A DNA stretch of 64,000 bases from Candidatus Cloacimonas acidaminovorans str. Evry (GTDB lineage Bacteria > Cloacimonadota > Cloacimonadia > Cloacimonadales > Cloacimonadaceae), in the NCBI RefSeq assembly GCF_000146065.2, contig NC_020449.1, forward strand, positions 1,960,654 to 2,024,653, in the 5' to 3' direction. Positions 18,301 through 25,412 of this stretch are shown piece by piece. Positions within the stretch are counted from its first letter, which is position 1, and each line of letters opens with the position of its first letter. The position numbers and the translations under genes are program-made. Under the pieces are notes generated by a model. That model made no database searches, had not been told where the DNA came from, and saw nothing but the letters and a program-made list of their open reading frames with translations.

Positions 18301-19232
18301 AAATGATAGCTCAAAACCTTGTTTCCCGAACCGTATTTGTCTATCGGGAGGGAAAGTTTCAGTCAGTAGACACAATTTTACCCTTTGAGGCATTTTATAT
18401 CAAATATTATGGTGACCAGTCCTTAAATACTTATCTTCGTTTCTATCCCTATTTTGAAGCACCGGAAATTGACCCACCTGATAATTTCTGGCAATTTAAA
18501 GTAAATGTTTCTTCTGCCGGTAGCAATGCGGATGAATTCGTTTTGGGAACAAATCCAATCGCCACCGATGGTTATGATTTTTACCTGGATTTACCTTCTG
18601 CTCCCGAGAAACCATTTCCCGGTTTGAGTGTTTTTATAACAAGAGAAGCACCCGAAGATATCTTTTTCAGGGATAAAAAACTTTCAGCTGAATTTAGAGA
18701 AGCATTTTCTCCAGTAAACCAACAGGAAAAAATCTGGCACTTCAACCTTGTTTGTAATTCCACCTCTCCTGTGGAATTTAATCTTAGCGATATAGACCTG
18801 CCCAATGATTATACCATTCAATTTTATCTTGATTCAGAATACTATAACTATGAGCATACAAATAGCTTTACCTTCTTTCCTAATGAACCTGGAACCTATA
18901 CGGGATTGATCAAGGTTGCAAACTATCCTGTTAGCGTAAGTGACTTAGTTCAGAAACCAATTTCCAGCGTAACCGTTTATCCCAATCCCTTTAATCCGAC
19001 AACTACTATTGCCTTTAATACTTTTGCAACTCAGGAAGTTGAACTCTCGTTATATAACCTTAAAGGACAAAAAGTTCGCACCCTTTACCAGGGAATATTA
19101 AACGGTGGAGAACATAAATTGATTTGGGATGGAAAAGATAACAACGGCAGAACCGTAAGCAGCGGAATTTATTTTGCCAAAATACAGGCAGGAAAGTATA
19201 CTCAAATTCGGAAAATGATGTTGATTAAATAA
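15312..19232 (+). CDS. Large secreted protein with FN3 domains and FlgD-like C-terminal sorting domain
   Basis: About 1306 residues. The ATG at 15312 is preferred over an upstream TTG at 15300 because GGGAG lies five bases before it and the signal peptide (MKRIWIIILTLLLVFPLAG) begins there. The first ~400 residues have an unassigned domain with 'PVIVTVPHPCDD' and histidine-rich stretches (HSYDWNYHPG, HTEMDELPNSYELTEN), faintly like an amidohydrolase or peptidase. Fibronectin-III-like repeats follow (about 430-640), then a 'PGWNFI ... FEAFYIKYYG' module, also found in the M14 protein at 59061. The last ~85 residues (VYPNPFNPTTTIAF ... LYNLKGQKVRTLY ... SSGIYFAKI) match the FlgD-Ig/type-A-sorting style of type IX-like secretion substrates. 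It is probably exported to the cell surface. The catalytic role is unproven. Confidence 0.75.
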   Translation: MKRIWIIILTLLLVFPLAGVVQETASLKHFLYGNEPNCAYDNWISHLAEGIAIQGYNTYAPYDRQTNGFGDFVVPNDDQLTAWNYIVDLFLAGSFDEAQTAINNVGFPYQVVLFNDTDSGITYRMLREVPNPEYYDDNGTDDTYDDENGAFAYGWGLYLYNPLGSRPVIVTVPHPCDDFPTPAFALEAFQIWDAQFLLINGAGREVRWTNQGSYNNSKSISDPTRVTNHPFNVCYKKFADLIRTEFNIREFSPQIHSYDWNYHPGYPNVQISAGYNRLCPNLPIRDLSSRKLDMINKGHHIMIPANTVGFHREVYLNDFYGVNYDLYPFLFDDGEHCYEVNNYIDLPAYSQNYQMLYTQSGTTDYDVYDPFLHTEMDELPNSYELTENTYKWFYGWNEALQCWDFDHLFDNFKMYYLRWVYDLESVMDEMFAMNDGLIPPTPVGFSIQNQSLNSITLNWQKVDCYDFDTFEILYSINPIDGYNYQIYNRNNNTILASPYCESVTVPGLSSSNSYFFKIRSKDKNGNYSELSNQITTIPAPATIYTFTAHGLDNEVRLFWGVSGQTNNLGYKVYRKAPTQTDYTLIDSYLTNPSLANTSVSNYTYWDYNVTNGQNWDYIISCTNVNNQEFFYNYPVSAAVRPIHNLTLTNSTATLVDTIYFAQNPYASDSQDTYYDITKSNPSGSSYVWSAFWEAYWGSNGTALSREVKGGYDTALDLKTWTIRIRSTEVNTPLYLSASDNFNRAEKLYIYDSGNGTWHNLFSGPYQFMVANNNVRTMTLYWGNLQPKISHINQNNQLFQGGNNITFQWSAQNSFLIDHLDLYVKNERDSLFLTGNIPGNQNSWIYNIPPNVDMQKARFYINCYAVDGLIQTFVSPYTFALVPRMILHSNEAGWQTRSQIWPDLTPPVETLFGNGAIALTPTNEGTWQENDDLLFGIAYWINAPAVNFFNSTAEICPTEINSFPLQPGWNFIANPHYCSYSVQSLRFLVGTNPFLYSEMIAQNLVSRTVFVYREGKFQSVDTILPFEAFYIKYYGDQSLNTYLRFYPYFEAPEIDPPDNFWQFKVNVSSAGSNADEFVLGTNPIATDGYDFYLDLPSAPEKPFPGLSVFITREAPEDIFFRDKKLSAEFREAFSPVNQQEKIWHFNLVCNSTSPVEFNLSDIDLPNDYTIQFYLDSEYYNYEHTNSFTFFPNEPGTYTGLIKVANYPVSVSDLVQKPISSVTVYPNPFNPTTTIAFNTFATQEVELSLYNLKGQKVRTLYQGILNGGEHKLIWDGKDNNGRTVSSGIYFAKIQAGKYTQIRKMMLIK

Positions 19233-19445
19233 GAGCTGGGGGTTTATGCATAGACCATTTTGAGGGGATAAACCGGAAAAATAAAGATGCGGAAAATAAT
19301 AGGTTGGCAAATTTCCAGCGCTTTTATCGGCTGGGAAAATGCTTGTAACACTGGTTTTGGGAAAAATTTAGAATAATAAAAGAAGGCATACTTTCAGACA
19401 CATAATTTGACTGTAAGCTATAATGTTTGAAAAGGAGAAAAAATA

Positions 19446-20636
19446 ATGCAAGCGGGAAGAATATATCTTGATAATTGCGTAACTACCTGTCCTGCACCGG
19501 AAGTTTTAGCAGAAATGCAACCCTATTGGGAAAAAAAGTTTTGGTTTCCGGGAACTTTTATCAGCACGGGTGAAAGCACTAATAGCTTGATAAATAAAGC
19601 TCAGAATACAATAGCTGAAACCCTTGAAGCCAGCGCTCAGGAAATCCATTTCACTTCCGGAGGCACTTTGGCTAATAACATAGCTATCAAGGGATTAGCT
19701 AATGCCTATAAACAGCAGGGAAAACATATAATCGTTTCCGTTGTTGATTATCCTGATTTATTAACTAATGCTGCCTATCTGGAAAAGAACGGTTTTGAAG
19801 TAACTTACCTTTCTGCCGATAGCGAGGGCTTTATTTCTCTGGAAGAGCTGAAAAGTGCTATCCGTAAAGATACAATTCTGTTTATGACTACTGCTGTAAA
19901 TCATACGGTAGGAACAATTCAGCCCTTCGCAGAAATAAAAGCTATTTTAGAGAGTGCCGACCATAAAATTTATTACCACCTGGATGCAGGTCAGGGCTAT
20001 GGAAAAATTCCTTTGAAGGTAAATGAACTGGGAATAGACACAATGTCTATCAGTGCCCATAAAATACACGGACCTCAAGGTATTGGTGCGCTCTATCAAA
20101 GAACGGGCACAAAGCTGGCACAATTGATTCATGGAGTTAAAAGAGTGGATAATCTGCAAACAGGCGGTTTAAGTATTGCTCTTATTGCCGGTTTTGCTAA
20201 AGCCGTGGAACTTACCTTTCGTGATTTTCAAGCTAATACAGCTTACTTAAGAGAACTTTCCAATTACCTTTTGGACAGAATAGAAAAGGAAATACCTTAT
20301 GTTGAATTAAACGGACCCCGAGGAGAAAAAAGAGCTCCTCACAATATCAATGTTTCCATTGACTTCATTGAAGGTGAAGCAATTACAATGATGCTTGATC
20401 AAAAAGGAATTACTGTTGCCACGGGAAGTGCCTGCGCTTCGGAAGGATTAAAGGCAAATTATGTTTTAATGGCAATGGGAAAAACACATATTCAGTCACA
20501 CGGTTCAATGAAATTTACCGTTTCTCGTTATACAACTAAAGCTGAACTGGATGAAACCGTTCAGGCATTAGCAGAAATAACACAAGAATTGCGCAATCGC
20601 AGTCCCCTTTATTTAGCAATGACCAAGGAGAAATAA
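19446..20636 (+). CDS. Cysteine desulfurase (NifS/IscS family)
   Basis: 396-residue PLP enzyme of the NifS/IscS group. The PLP lysine is K206 (SISAHKIHGPQG), the PLP aspartate is D180 (HLDAGQG), and the persulfide cysteine is C322 (ATGSACASEG). It supplies sulfur from cysteine to the scaffold protein encoded one base downstream, so the two form an iron-sulfur cluster assembly operon. Unusually, the catalytic-base histidine that normally sits in a '(T/V)EHxAVL' context aligns with tyrosine (VVDYPDLL, Y102), and the normal DNAATT start motif reads DNCVTT. AAAGGAG precedes the ATG. No IscR-like regulator is adjacent. Confidence 0.9.
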   Translation: MQAGRIYLDNCVTTCPAPEVLAEMQPYWEKKFWFPGTFISTGESTNSLINKAQNTIAETLEASAQEIHFTSGGTLANNIAIKGLANAYKQQGKHIIVSVVDYPDLLTNAAYLEKNGFEVTYLSADSEGFISLEELKSAIRKDTILFMTTAVNHTVGTIQPFAEIKAILESADHKIYYHLDAGQGYGKIPLKVNELGIDTMSISAHKIHGPQGIGALYQRTGTKLAQLIHGVKRVDNLQTGGLSIALIAGFAKAVELTFRDFQANTAYLRELSNYLLDRIEKEIPYVELNGPRGEKRAPHNINVSIDFIEGEAITMMLDQKGITVATGSACASEGLKANYVLMAMGKTHIQSHGSMKFTVSRYTTKAELDETVQALAEITQELRNRSPLYLAMTKEK

Positions 20637-20637
20637 A

Positions 20638-21261
20638 ATGCAATACTCACAAAAGGTTTTAGACCACTTTATGCATCCCCATAATGTAGGTAAAATGGAA
20701 AATCCTGATGCTGTAGCCACAGAAGGAAGCCCTGCTTGTGGAGATCAGGTAACTGTTTATCTGAAGGTTGATGACAAAACAAAGACCATTACAGATATCA
20801 GCTTTCTTTCTTATGGCTGCGCTTCCAATATTGCTACTGCTTCCATAATTACCGATATGGCAAAAGGAAAGACCTTGGAAGAAGCAAAAAAAATTACCTG
20901 GCGCGATGCTATGGATGCTTTGGATGGACTTCCTCCCGTTAAAGTTCACTGCAGTGTTTTAGCTGCTGATACTTTACAATCGGCAATTTCCAATTACGAA
21001 ATAGCACATGGCTTGAAAGAAGTTCCCAATTTCGGTAAAGCAGCTATAGAAGAGGAGCTGAGAAAAATTATCTATCCGCAAGTAGGAGAAGATATTATCT
21101 CTCTAAAAATGGTGAAGTATATTGGCTTTCAGGATGGAGAAGTGACTATTGACATGAACATAATGAAATTTGATCAATGGCGGGATAATATTGCGGAAGA
21201 AATCCGTGAACACTTGCAAAAATACCCCGAAGTGAAGAAAATTACGATAAACTTCCCGTAG
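20638..21261 (+). CDS. IscU/NifU-type Fe-S scaffold with C-terminal extension
   Basis: 207 residues. Residues 1-125 are a complete IscU/NifU-N scaffold with the three cluster-ligand cysteines C34 (SPACGDQV, with D36), C61 (YGCASN) and C105 (VHCSVLA). Residues 130-207 form an additional alpha/beta domain (EEELRKIIYPQVGEDIISLKMV... and EEIREHLQKYPEVKKITINFP) resembling the MIP18/SufT-like FSCA fold but without an obvious CxxC. It accepts sulfur from the desulfurase upstream and builds clusters. The extension is not part of E. coli IscU and does not match the NifU CxxC domain. Confidence 0.88.
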   Translation: MQYSQKVLDHFMHPHNVGKMENPDAVATEGSPACGDQVTVYLKVDDKTKTITDISFLSYGCASNIATASIITDMAKGKTLEEAKKITWRDAMDALDGLPPVKVHCSVLAADTLQSAISNYEIAHGLKEVPNFGKAAIEEELRKIIYPQVGEDIISLKMVKYIGFQDGEVTIDMNIMKFDQWRDNIAEEIREHLQKYPEVKKITINFP

Positions 21262-21399
21262 AAAAAGGTAACCAGGTTAACAGGTTAAGGGGAAAAGTGA
21301 AAAGGTAAAACGCAGGAATAAAATATTGAGTTTTCTGATAGAAAGAATAGAGAATGATATTAGAGGTTAAAATCCAATAACTTATAAAGGAAAGATGAT

Positions 21400-23373
21400 A
21401 TGCGTAAACTTGTATTTTTAGCTTTTTTGTTTACTACTTGTTTAAATGCAACCGTTATTACTATCGGAAGTGAGAATCAACTGAATCAAGGTTTACCTAT
21501 TGAGCCGATTGCTCATTTCAGCTATTCACAGCAAATTTATCTGCCTTCAGAAATAGGTTGTACTGGTATAATAACTACCCTTGGCTTTCAATACAATGTC
21601 ATCAGTAATGTGTTTTATAATTCCAATAAGAGCTGGAAAATATGGCTGGGACATACTCCCATAGCTGAAATAACAAACTGGATTCCCCTTAACGATATGC
21701 AAGTTGTTTATGATAATAATCTTCAAGAATCGGATTTCTTAGGTGGATTACCAGGAAACGGATGGTTGGTTATTGAATTGGAAACACCTTTTTTATACAA
21801 TGGAAGGGATGCTTTATTAGTAGCCGTGGATGAAAACAGCATTGGTAACGGAAGTAGTTCAGATGATTTTATTTGTAGTTCCTGTCCCTTGGATTATGCC
21901 ATTCAATATCAAAGTTCCCATATCAATCCTGATCCATTAGCTCCTCCGGAAAGCGGCTGGAATTTGAAAAACTTTCGCAGTAACCTCCAAATCACAATTG
22001 AGGCACAATATTACACTCCCGTTCAGCCAATTCCTGCAAATGCAGCAAACAATATTCCCGTAGATACAACTTTATCCTGGACAAGCATCTGTAACAGCTT
22101 TTCTCTTGTTTTGGGAACGCATTCGGATTCCTTACTGCAAGTGGTAGATCAGACACCTTTAACCTATTGGCAACCAGAAACACCTTTTCAATTTGGTAAG
22201 ACCTATTATTGGCAGGTAACCGGTTATACTAACAATTGTGAATATGTTTCTCCCCTCTGGAGTTTTACTACTATTACGGAACAAATATCTCCTCCACAGA
22301 ATTTAACCGGTTGCTATAATGGTTCTGCTTCTCAATTAAATTGGAACGCACCTGTAACAGGAAATCAACATTATTACAAAATATACCGGAATGCCAGTTT
22401 TTTCCTAACTACCCTTGAAACAAGTTATTACGATTACAATGTGCAACAGGGCTTAAGTTATTATTACTATGTAACGGCAGTGAGTTTTTCCGGCTCGGAA
22501 AGCACTCCTTCCAATGTAATAACAATCACTATTCAAGCTGGAGGAACAGACAGAATATTGTTCCAGGGCTTTGAGACCTGTCCTCCTTTTACCGGAATAA
22601 TAGCAAACTGGCAAAATCTGGATTTGGATTTGGCTCCAACTTCCTTTTGGCAAAATGTAACTTACCCCAATGCGGGAAATCCGGCTGCTTGGCTTTGTTT
22701 TGAACCCCAAAGTACAATTCCTCCTTTAACGGATCATCCGGCTTTTGAAGGTAATAAAATGCTTGCCTCAATTTGTTGTATTCCACCTCCTAATAACGAT
22801 TGGTTGATTTCACCCGTTATTCATTTGGGCACTGCTTCTTCTTTGCAATTTAAAGCCCGGTCTGCTTATGCCAATTTTGGATTGGAACGCTTAAGTATTC
22901 TGATTTCCAATATCAATAGCGAACCTGCTTCTTTTGTGCCTTTACACCAAAATACCTATATCGCTGTTCCTATTGAGTGGACAAATTACGAATACGATTT
23001 ATCTGCCTGGGATAATCAAAATGTTTATCTTGCCTGGCGTTGTCTTTCCGTAGATGCAATGGCTTTGTTTTTGGATAATATTGAGGTCTTTAGTCATAAT
23101 GGCAATGTTTCCAATCAGGATATAGAACTTCCCAAACCCCTTTTTTGCTGTTATCCCAATCCCTCAAAGGACTCTTTTACATTAGAGAGCAAAGATGGAA
23201 CTGCCTTTGATGTGGAACTTTATAACCTGAGGGGACAATGCCTGTATAAAGAAAAGGGAATCAAAAAACTGCAAAGCTCTAAACTGAATTGCAATTTAGC
23301 TAATGGCATTTATTTTATGCGGATCGCTCAAGCAGGAAAGATAGTTACTCTCAAGCAGGTTGTAATAAAATAA
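21400..23373 (+). CDS. Secreted protein with FN3 and cleaved-adhesin-like domains and C-terminal sorting domain
   Basis: 657 residues with a signal peptide (MRKLVFLAFLFTTCLNA). Residues 20-210 form a beta-rich region that resembles the start of the neighbouring protein at 23388-24212 (both have a Gly-rich opening, a 'TKVAFQ/TLGFQ' strand and a '...PGNGW/GPGWLVI/FFITL' strand). A fibronectin-III repeat lies at about 300-390. Residues 390-570 resemble the cleaved-adhesin/MAM-like jelly-roll (FQGFETCPPF ... DWLISPVIHLG ... LERLSILIS). The tail (CCYPNPSKDSFTLES ... LYNLRGQCLYKEKG ... ANGIYFMRI) is a FlgD-like sorting domain. Probably a surface adhesin. AAAGGAAAG precedes the ATG. It converges with the next gene over a 14-bp gap. 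Confidence 0.75.
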   Translation: MRKLVFLAFLFTTCLNATVITIGSENQLNQGLPIEPIAHFSYSQQIYLPSEIGCTGIITTLGFQYNVISNVFYNSNKSWKIWLGHTPIAEITNWIPLNDMQVVYDNNLQESDFLGGLPGNGWLVIELETPFLYNGRDALLVAVDENSIGNGSSSDDFICSSCPLDYAIQYQSSHINPDPLAPPESGWNLKNFRSNLQITIEAQYYTPVQPIPANAANNIPVDTTLSWTSICNSFSLVLGTHSDSLLQVVDQTPLTYWQPETPFQFGKTYYWQVTGYTNNCEYVSPLWSFTTITEQISPPQNLTGCYNGSASQLNWNAPVTGNQHYYKIYRNASFFLTTLETSYYDYNVQQGLSYYYYVTAVSFSGSESTPSNVITITIQAGGTDRILFQGFETCPPFTGIIANWQNLDLDLAPTSFWQNVTYPNAGNPAAWLCFEPQSTIPPLTDHPAFEGNKMLASICCIPPPNNDWLISPVIHLGTASSLQFKARSAYANFGLERLSILISNINSEPASFVPLHQNTYIAVPIEWTNYEYDLSAWDNQNVYLAWRCLSVDAMALFLDNIEVFSHNGNVSNQDIELPKPLFCCYPNPSKDSFTLESKDGTAFDVELYNLRGQCLYKEKGIKKLQSSKLNCNLANGIYFMRIAQAGKIVTLKQVVIK

Positions 23374-23387
23374 TCTTTCTCCGGGTT

Positions 23388-24212
23388 TTATCTGCCAATA
23401 GCTTTTATATAATAGAATTTCTTTGTGTCTGTGGCATTAAGCTGATATTGGTTTCCGTTAATAGAAGTAAGGAAATTCCAGGGACCCGAAGGCAAATCCG
23501 AAACATATATAGAATAAGAAGATGCCGTAGGTATCAAAGTCCAGGATAAGATAAAGGAATTTCCGCTCTGAGAAATTTCCACCTGAGGAGCTTCTAAACC
23601 ACCTGTAGAAAAACAGATATTGGGACATTTTGAAGTGCTTGTTCCATTTCCTGCAGGAAAAGATGGATCAGATGCCAAATGAACTTCTTTGTTATAAGGA
23701 CTATAATTTGTGAAACAGAACTGAGGTGGAATCGGGGGAATGGGAATTTTACTTCCATCCCGATTTTCCCACAAAATTTCCACTCCTGAATTCGGGTTAA
23801 TAGTATAGGGTGTTGATAGAGTAATAAAGAACCAACCGGGACCGTTGAAACTGATAGAACCGTTATAAATTAAGGTTTTATTTTCGTATCCTGGATGTCC
23901 CAGATAGGCACTACCATAATTTGTTCCCGGAAATGGTCCTATGTAAATGCTTTGATTGTCCATAAGATAATTAACCAGAGAACTGGAACCACCAATTTGG
24001 AACGCTACTTTAGTTATCTCCACAGGGTTCAAAATACCGGCATTTTGCAGTTGGGAAGAGGTATAAAAAAACTTGGTCCAACCATAATTAAAGTGTCCGT
24101 CTACAGGAACTATAAATTGTGCACCAGAACCATCCCCGATAATAAAGTCCTCTGCTGAGAGAAGAGAAAGTGAAACTATTAAGATTAGTAGTGAAACTAC
24201 CTTTTTTGTCAT
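23388..24212 (-). CDS. Secreted beta-rich protein with one FN3-like domain
   Basis: 274 residues with a clear signal peptide (MTKKVVSLLILIVSLSLLSA). Residues 20-190 form a beta-sandwich-like region related in pattern to the N-terminus of the protein encoded at 21400. The last ~75 residues form a fibronectin-III-like domain (PQVEISQSGNSFILSWTLIP ... YYIKAIGR). It lacks the FlgD-like sorting tail carried by its larger neighbour. A strong ribosome-binding site (GAAGGAGG) precedes the ATG. Function is unknown; an extracellular binding protein is the best guess. Confidence 0.65.
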   Translation of the reverse strand: MTKKVVSLLILIVSLSLLSAEDFIIGDGSGAQFIVPVDGHFNYGWTKFFYTSSQLQNAGILNPVEITKVAFQIGGSSSLVNYLMDNQSIYIGPFPGTNYGSAYLGHPGYENKTLIYNGSISFNGPGWFFITLSTPYTINPNSGVEILWENRDGSKIPIPPIPPQFCFTNYSPYNKEVHLASDPSFPAGNGTSTSKCPNICFSTGGLEAPQVEISQSGNSFILSWTLIPTASSYSIYVSDLPSGPWNFLTSINGNQYQLNATDTKKFYYIKAIGR

Positions 24213-24434
24213 TATTAACCTCCTTCGCTGTTTATTTCAATAGTATATATCAGCTCTATATTTATCCTCTATTTTCAAGATGCTACAGATATTATTTACT
24301 TTTCCTTTGTGCAATAATATACAGATTTCGTCAAGACCTTTTTTCTTTATCTTCACGCGTCCTCTCTACCATATCAATTTGTGGGAAGAAAAAAGTTATT
24401 TAGGTAGTGACGAATTCTGACTTTTTAGAGAATA

Positions 24435-25412
24435 TCAACCTTCCAGGGCTTTTTTAATAGCAGAACTAAGCAAAGCGGGACTAATAGCATTCATACAATT
24501 GAAATGATTAAGAGGACATTTTTCTTTTCCGTGCAAAGAGCAAGGTTGACAAGGCAGTTCAGCGCATAAAATAATAGCTTTATTGTTCAAAGGTCGGAAA
24601 CCCAAGCGCGGATGTGTTCCTCCAAAAATGGCTATTTGGGGTTTATTCAAAGCTGCGGCTAAATGCATAGGTCCGGTATCACCGCTAATAATTAAGTTGT
24701 AAGAAATCAGTTCCGTTAAAAGTTCCCGCAGAGTAAGCGTAGAGCATTTATTTCTGCAATTAGTGGAGCATTTTTGGGTTATGAATTTACATAGCTCTTC
24801 ATCTGCCTGGGAACCAAAAAGAGTAAAATCGTAATGAGGATTGGAGTTTATCAGTTGAATCCAGTTTGCCGCAGGATACCTTTTGGTAAAATGATTAGCA
24901 CCCGGAAAAACGGCAATTTTTATTTCGCCGGAGAGGGCATTGTTGTATTTTGCAGGAGCGGAATTCGGTAGCTCAGTTACCTGCAAACGAGGATAAGACC
25001 AGAGTTCATTTATTCCCATTTTTTTAAGAGCAGAGGCATAAAGCTCAACCGTACTGTCTATTTTCAGCTTTTTATTCCCTTTCACAATATCGCGTCTAAG
25101 ACCGCGTTTTTTGCTGTAATGGACTTTTCGGGGAGCTCTTAAAAAAAGCATCAGCAAAAAAGTAGAGAACTTATTGTGCAAATCCAGAATTAGGTCATAC
25201 TTTCTTTTGCTTAGCCATAAATGAAATTTCAGCGTCTTTTCATAAACAAGATGATGAACAGGAGGAGCAAACATTTCCGGAAGTTCCTTGAATTCCTCTT
25301 TGCAAACATAGTCAATTTGGCAACCAGAAAAGTGTTTCTGTAAGATAGCACAAATCGGTTGAGTGAGTATAATATCACCCATTGAAGAGAGTCGCAGAAT
25401 AAGAATATTCAT
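24435..25412 (-). CDS. Glycosyltransferase family 9 (heptosyltransferase-like)
   Basis: 325-residue GT-B glycosyltransferase of family GT9. The N-terminus (ILILRLSSMGDIILTQPICAIL) is the diagnostic GT9 start, and the donor-binding region (ISGDTGPMHLAAALNKPQIAIFGGTHP) is the family hallmark. A cysteine-rich stretch near the C-terminus (CAELPCQPCSLHGKEKCPL) is common in anaerobe GT9 proteins. Members add heptose or related sugars to the lipopolysaccharide core on the inner face of the cytoplasmic membrane. It abuts alaS with no gap. GmhA at 34687 would supply a heptose precursor, which supports an LPS role. Confidence 0.88.
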   Translation of the reverse strand: MNILILRLSSMGDIILTQPICAILQKHFSGCQIDYVCKEEFKELPEMFAPPVHHLVYEKTLKFHLWLSKRKYDLILDLHNKFSTFLLMLFLRAPRKVHYSKKRGLRRDIVKGNKKLKIDSTVELYASALKKMGINELWSYPRLQVTELPNSAPAKYNNALSGEIKIAVFPGANHFTKRYPAANWIQLINSNPHYDFTLFGSQADEELCKFITQKCSTNCRNKCSTLTLRELLTELISYNLIISGDTGPMHLAAALNKPQIAIFGGTHPRLGFRPLNNKAIILCAELPCQPCSLHGKEKCPLNHFNCMNAISPALLSSAIKKALEG

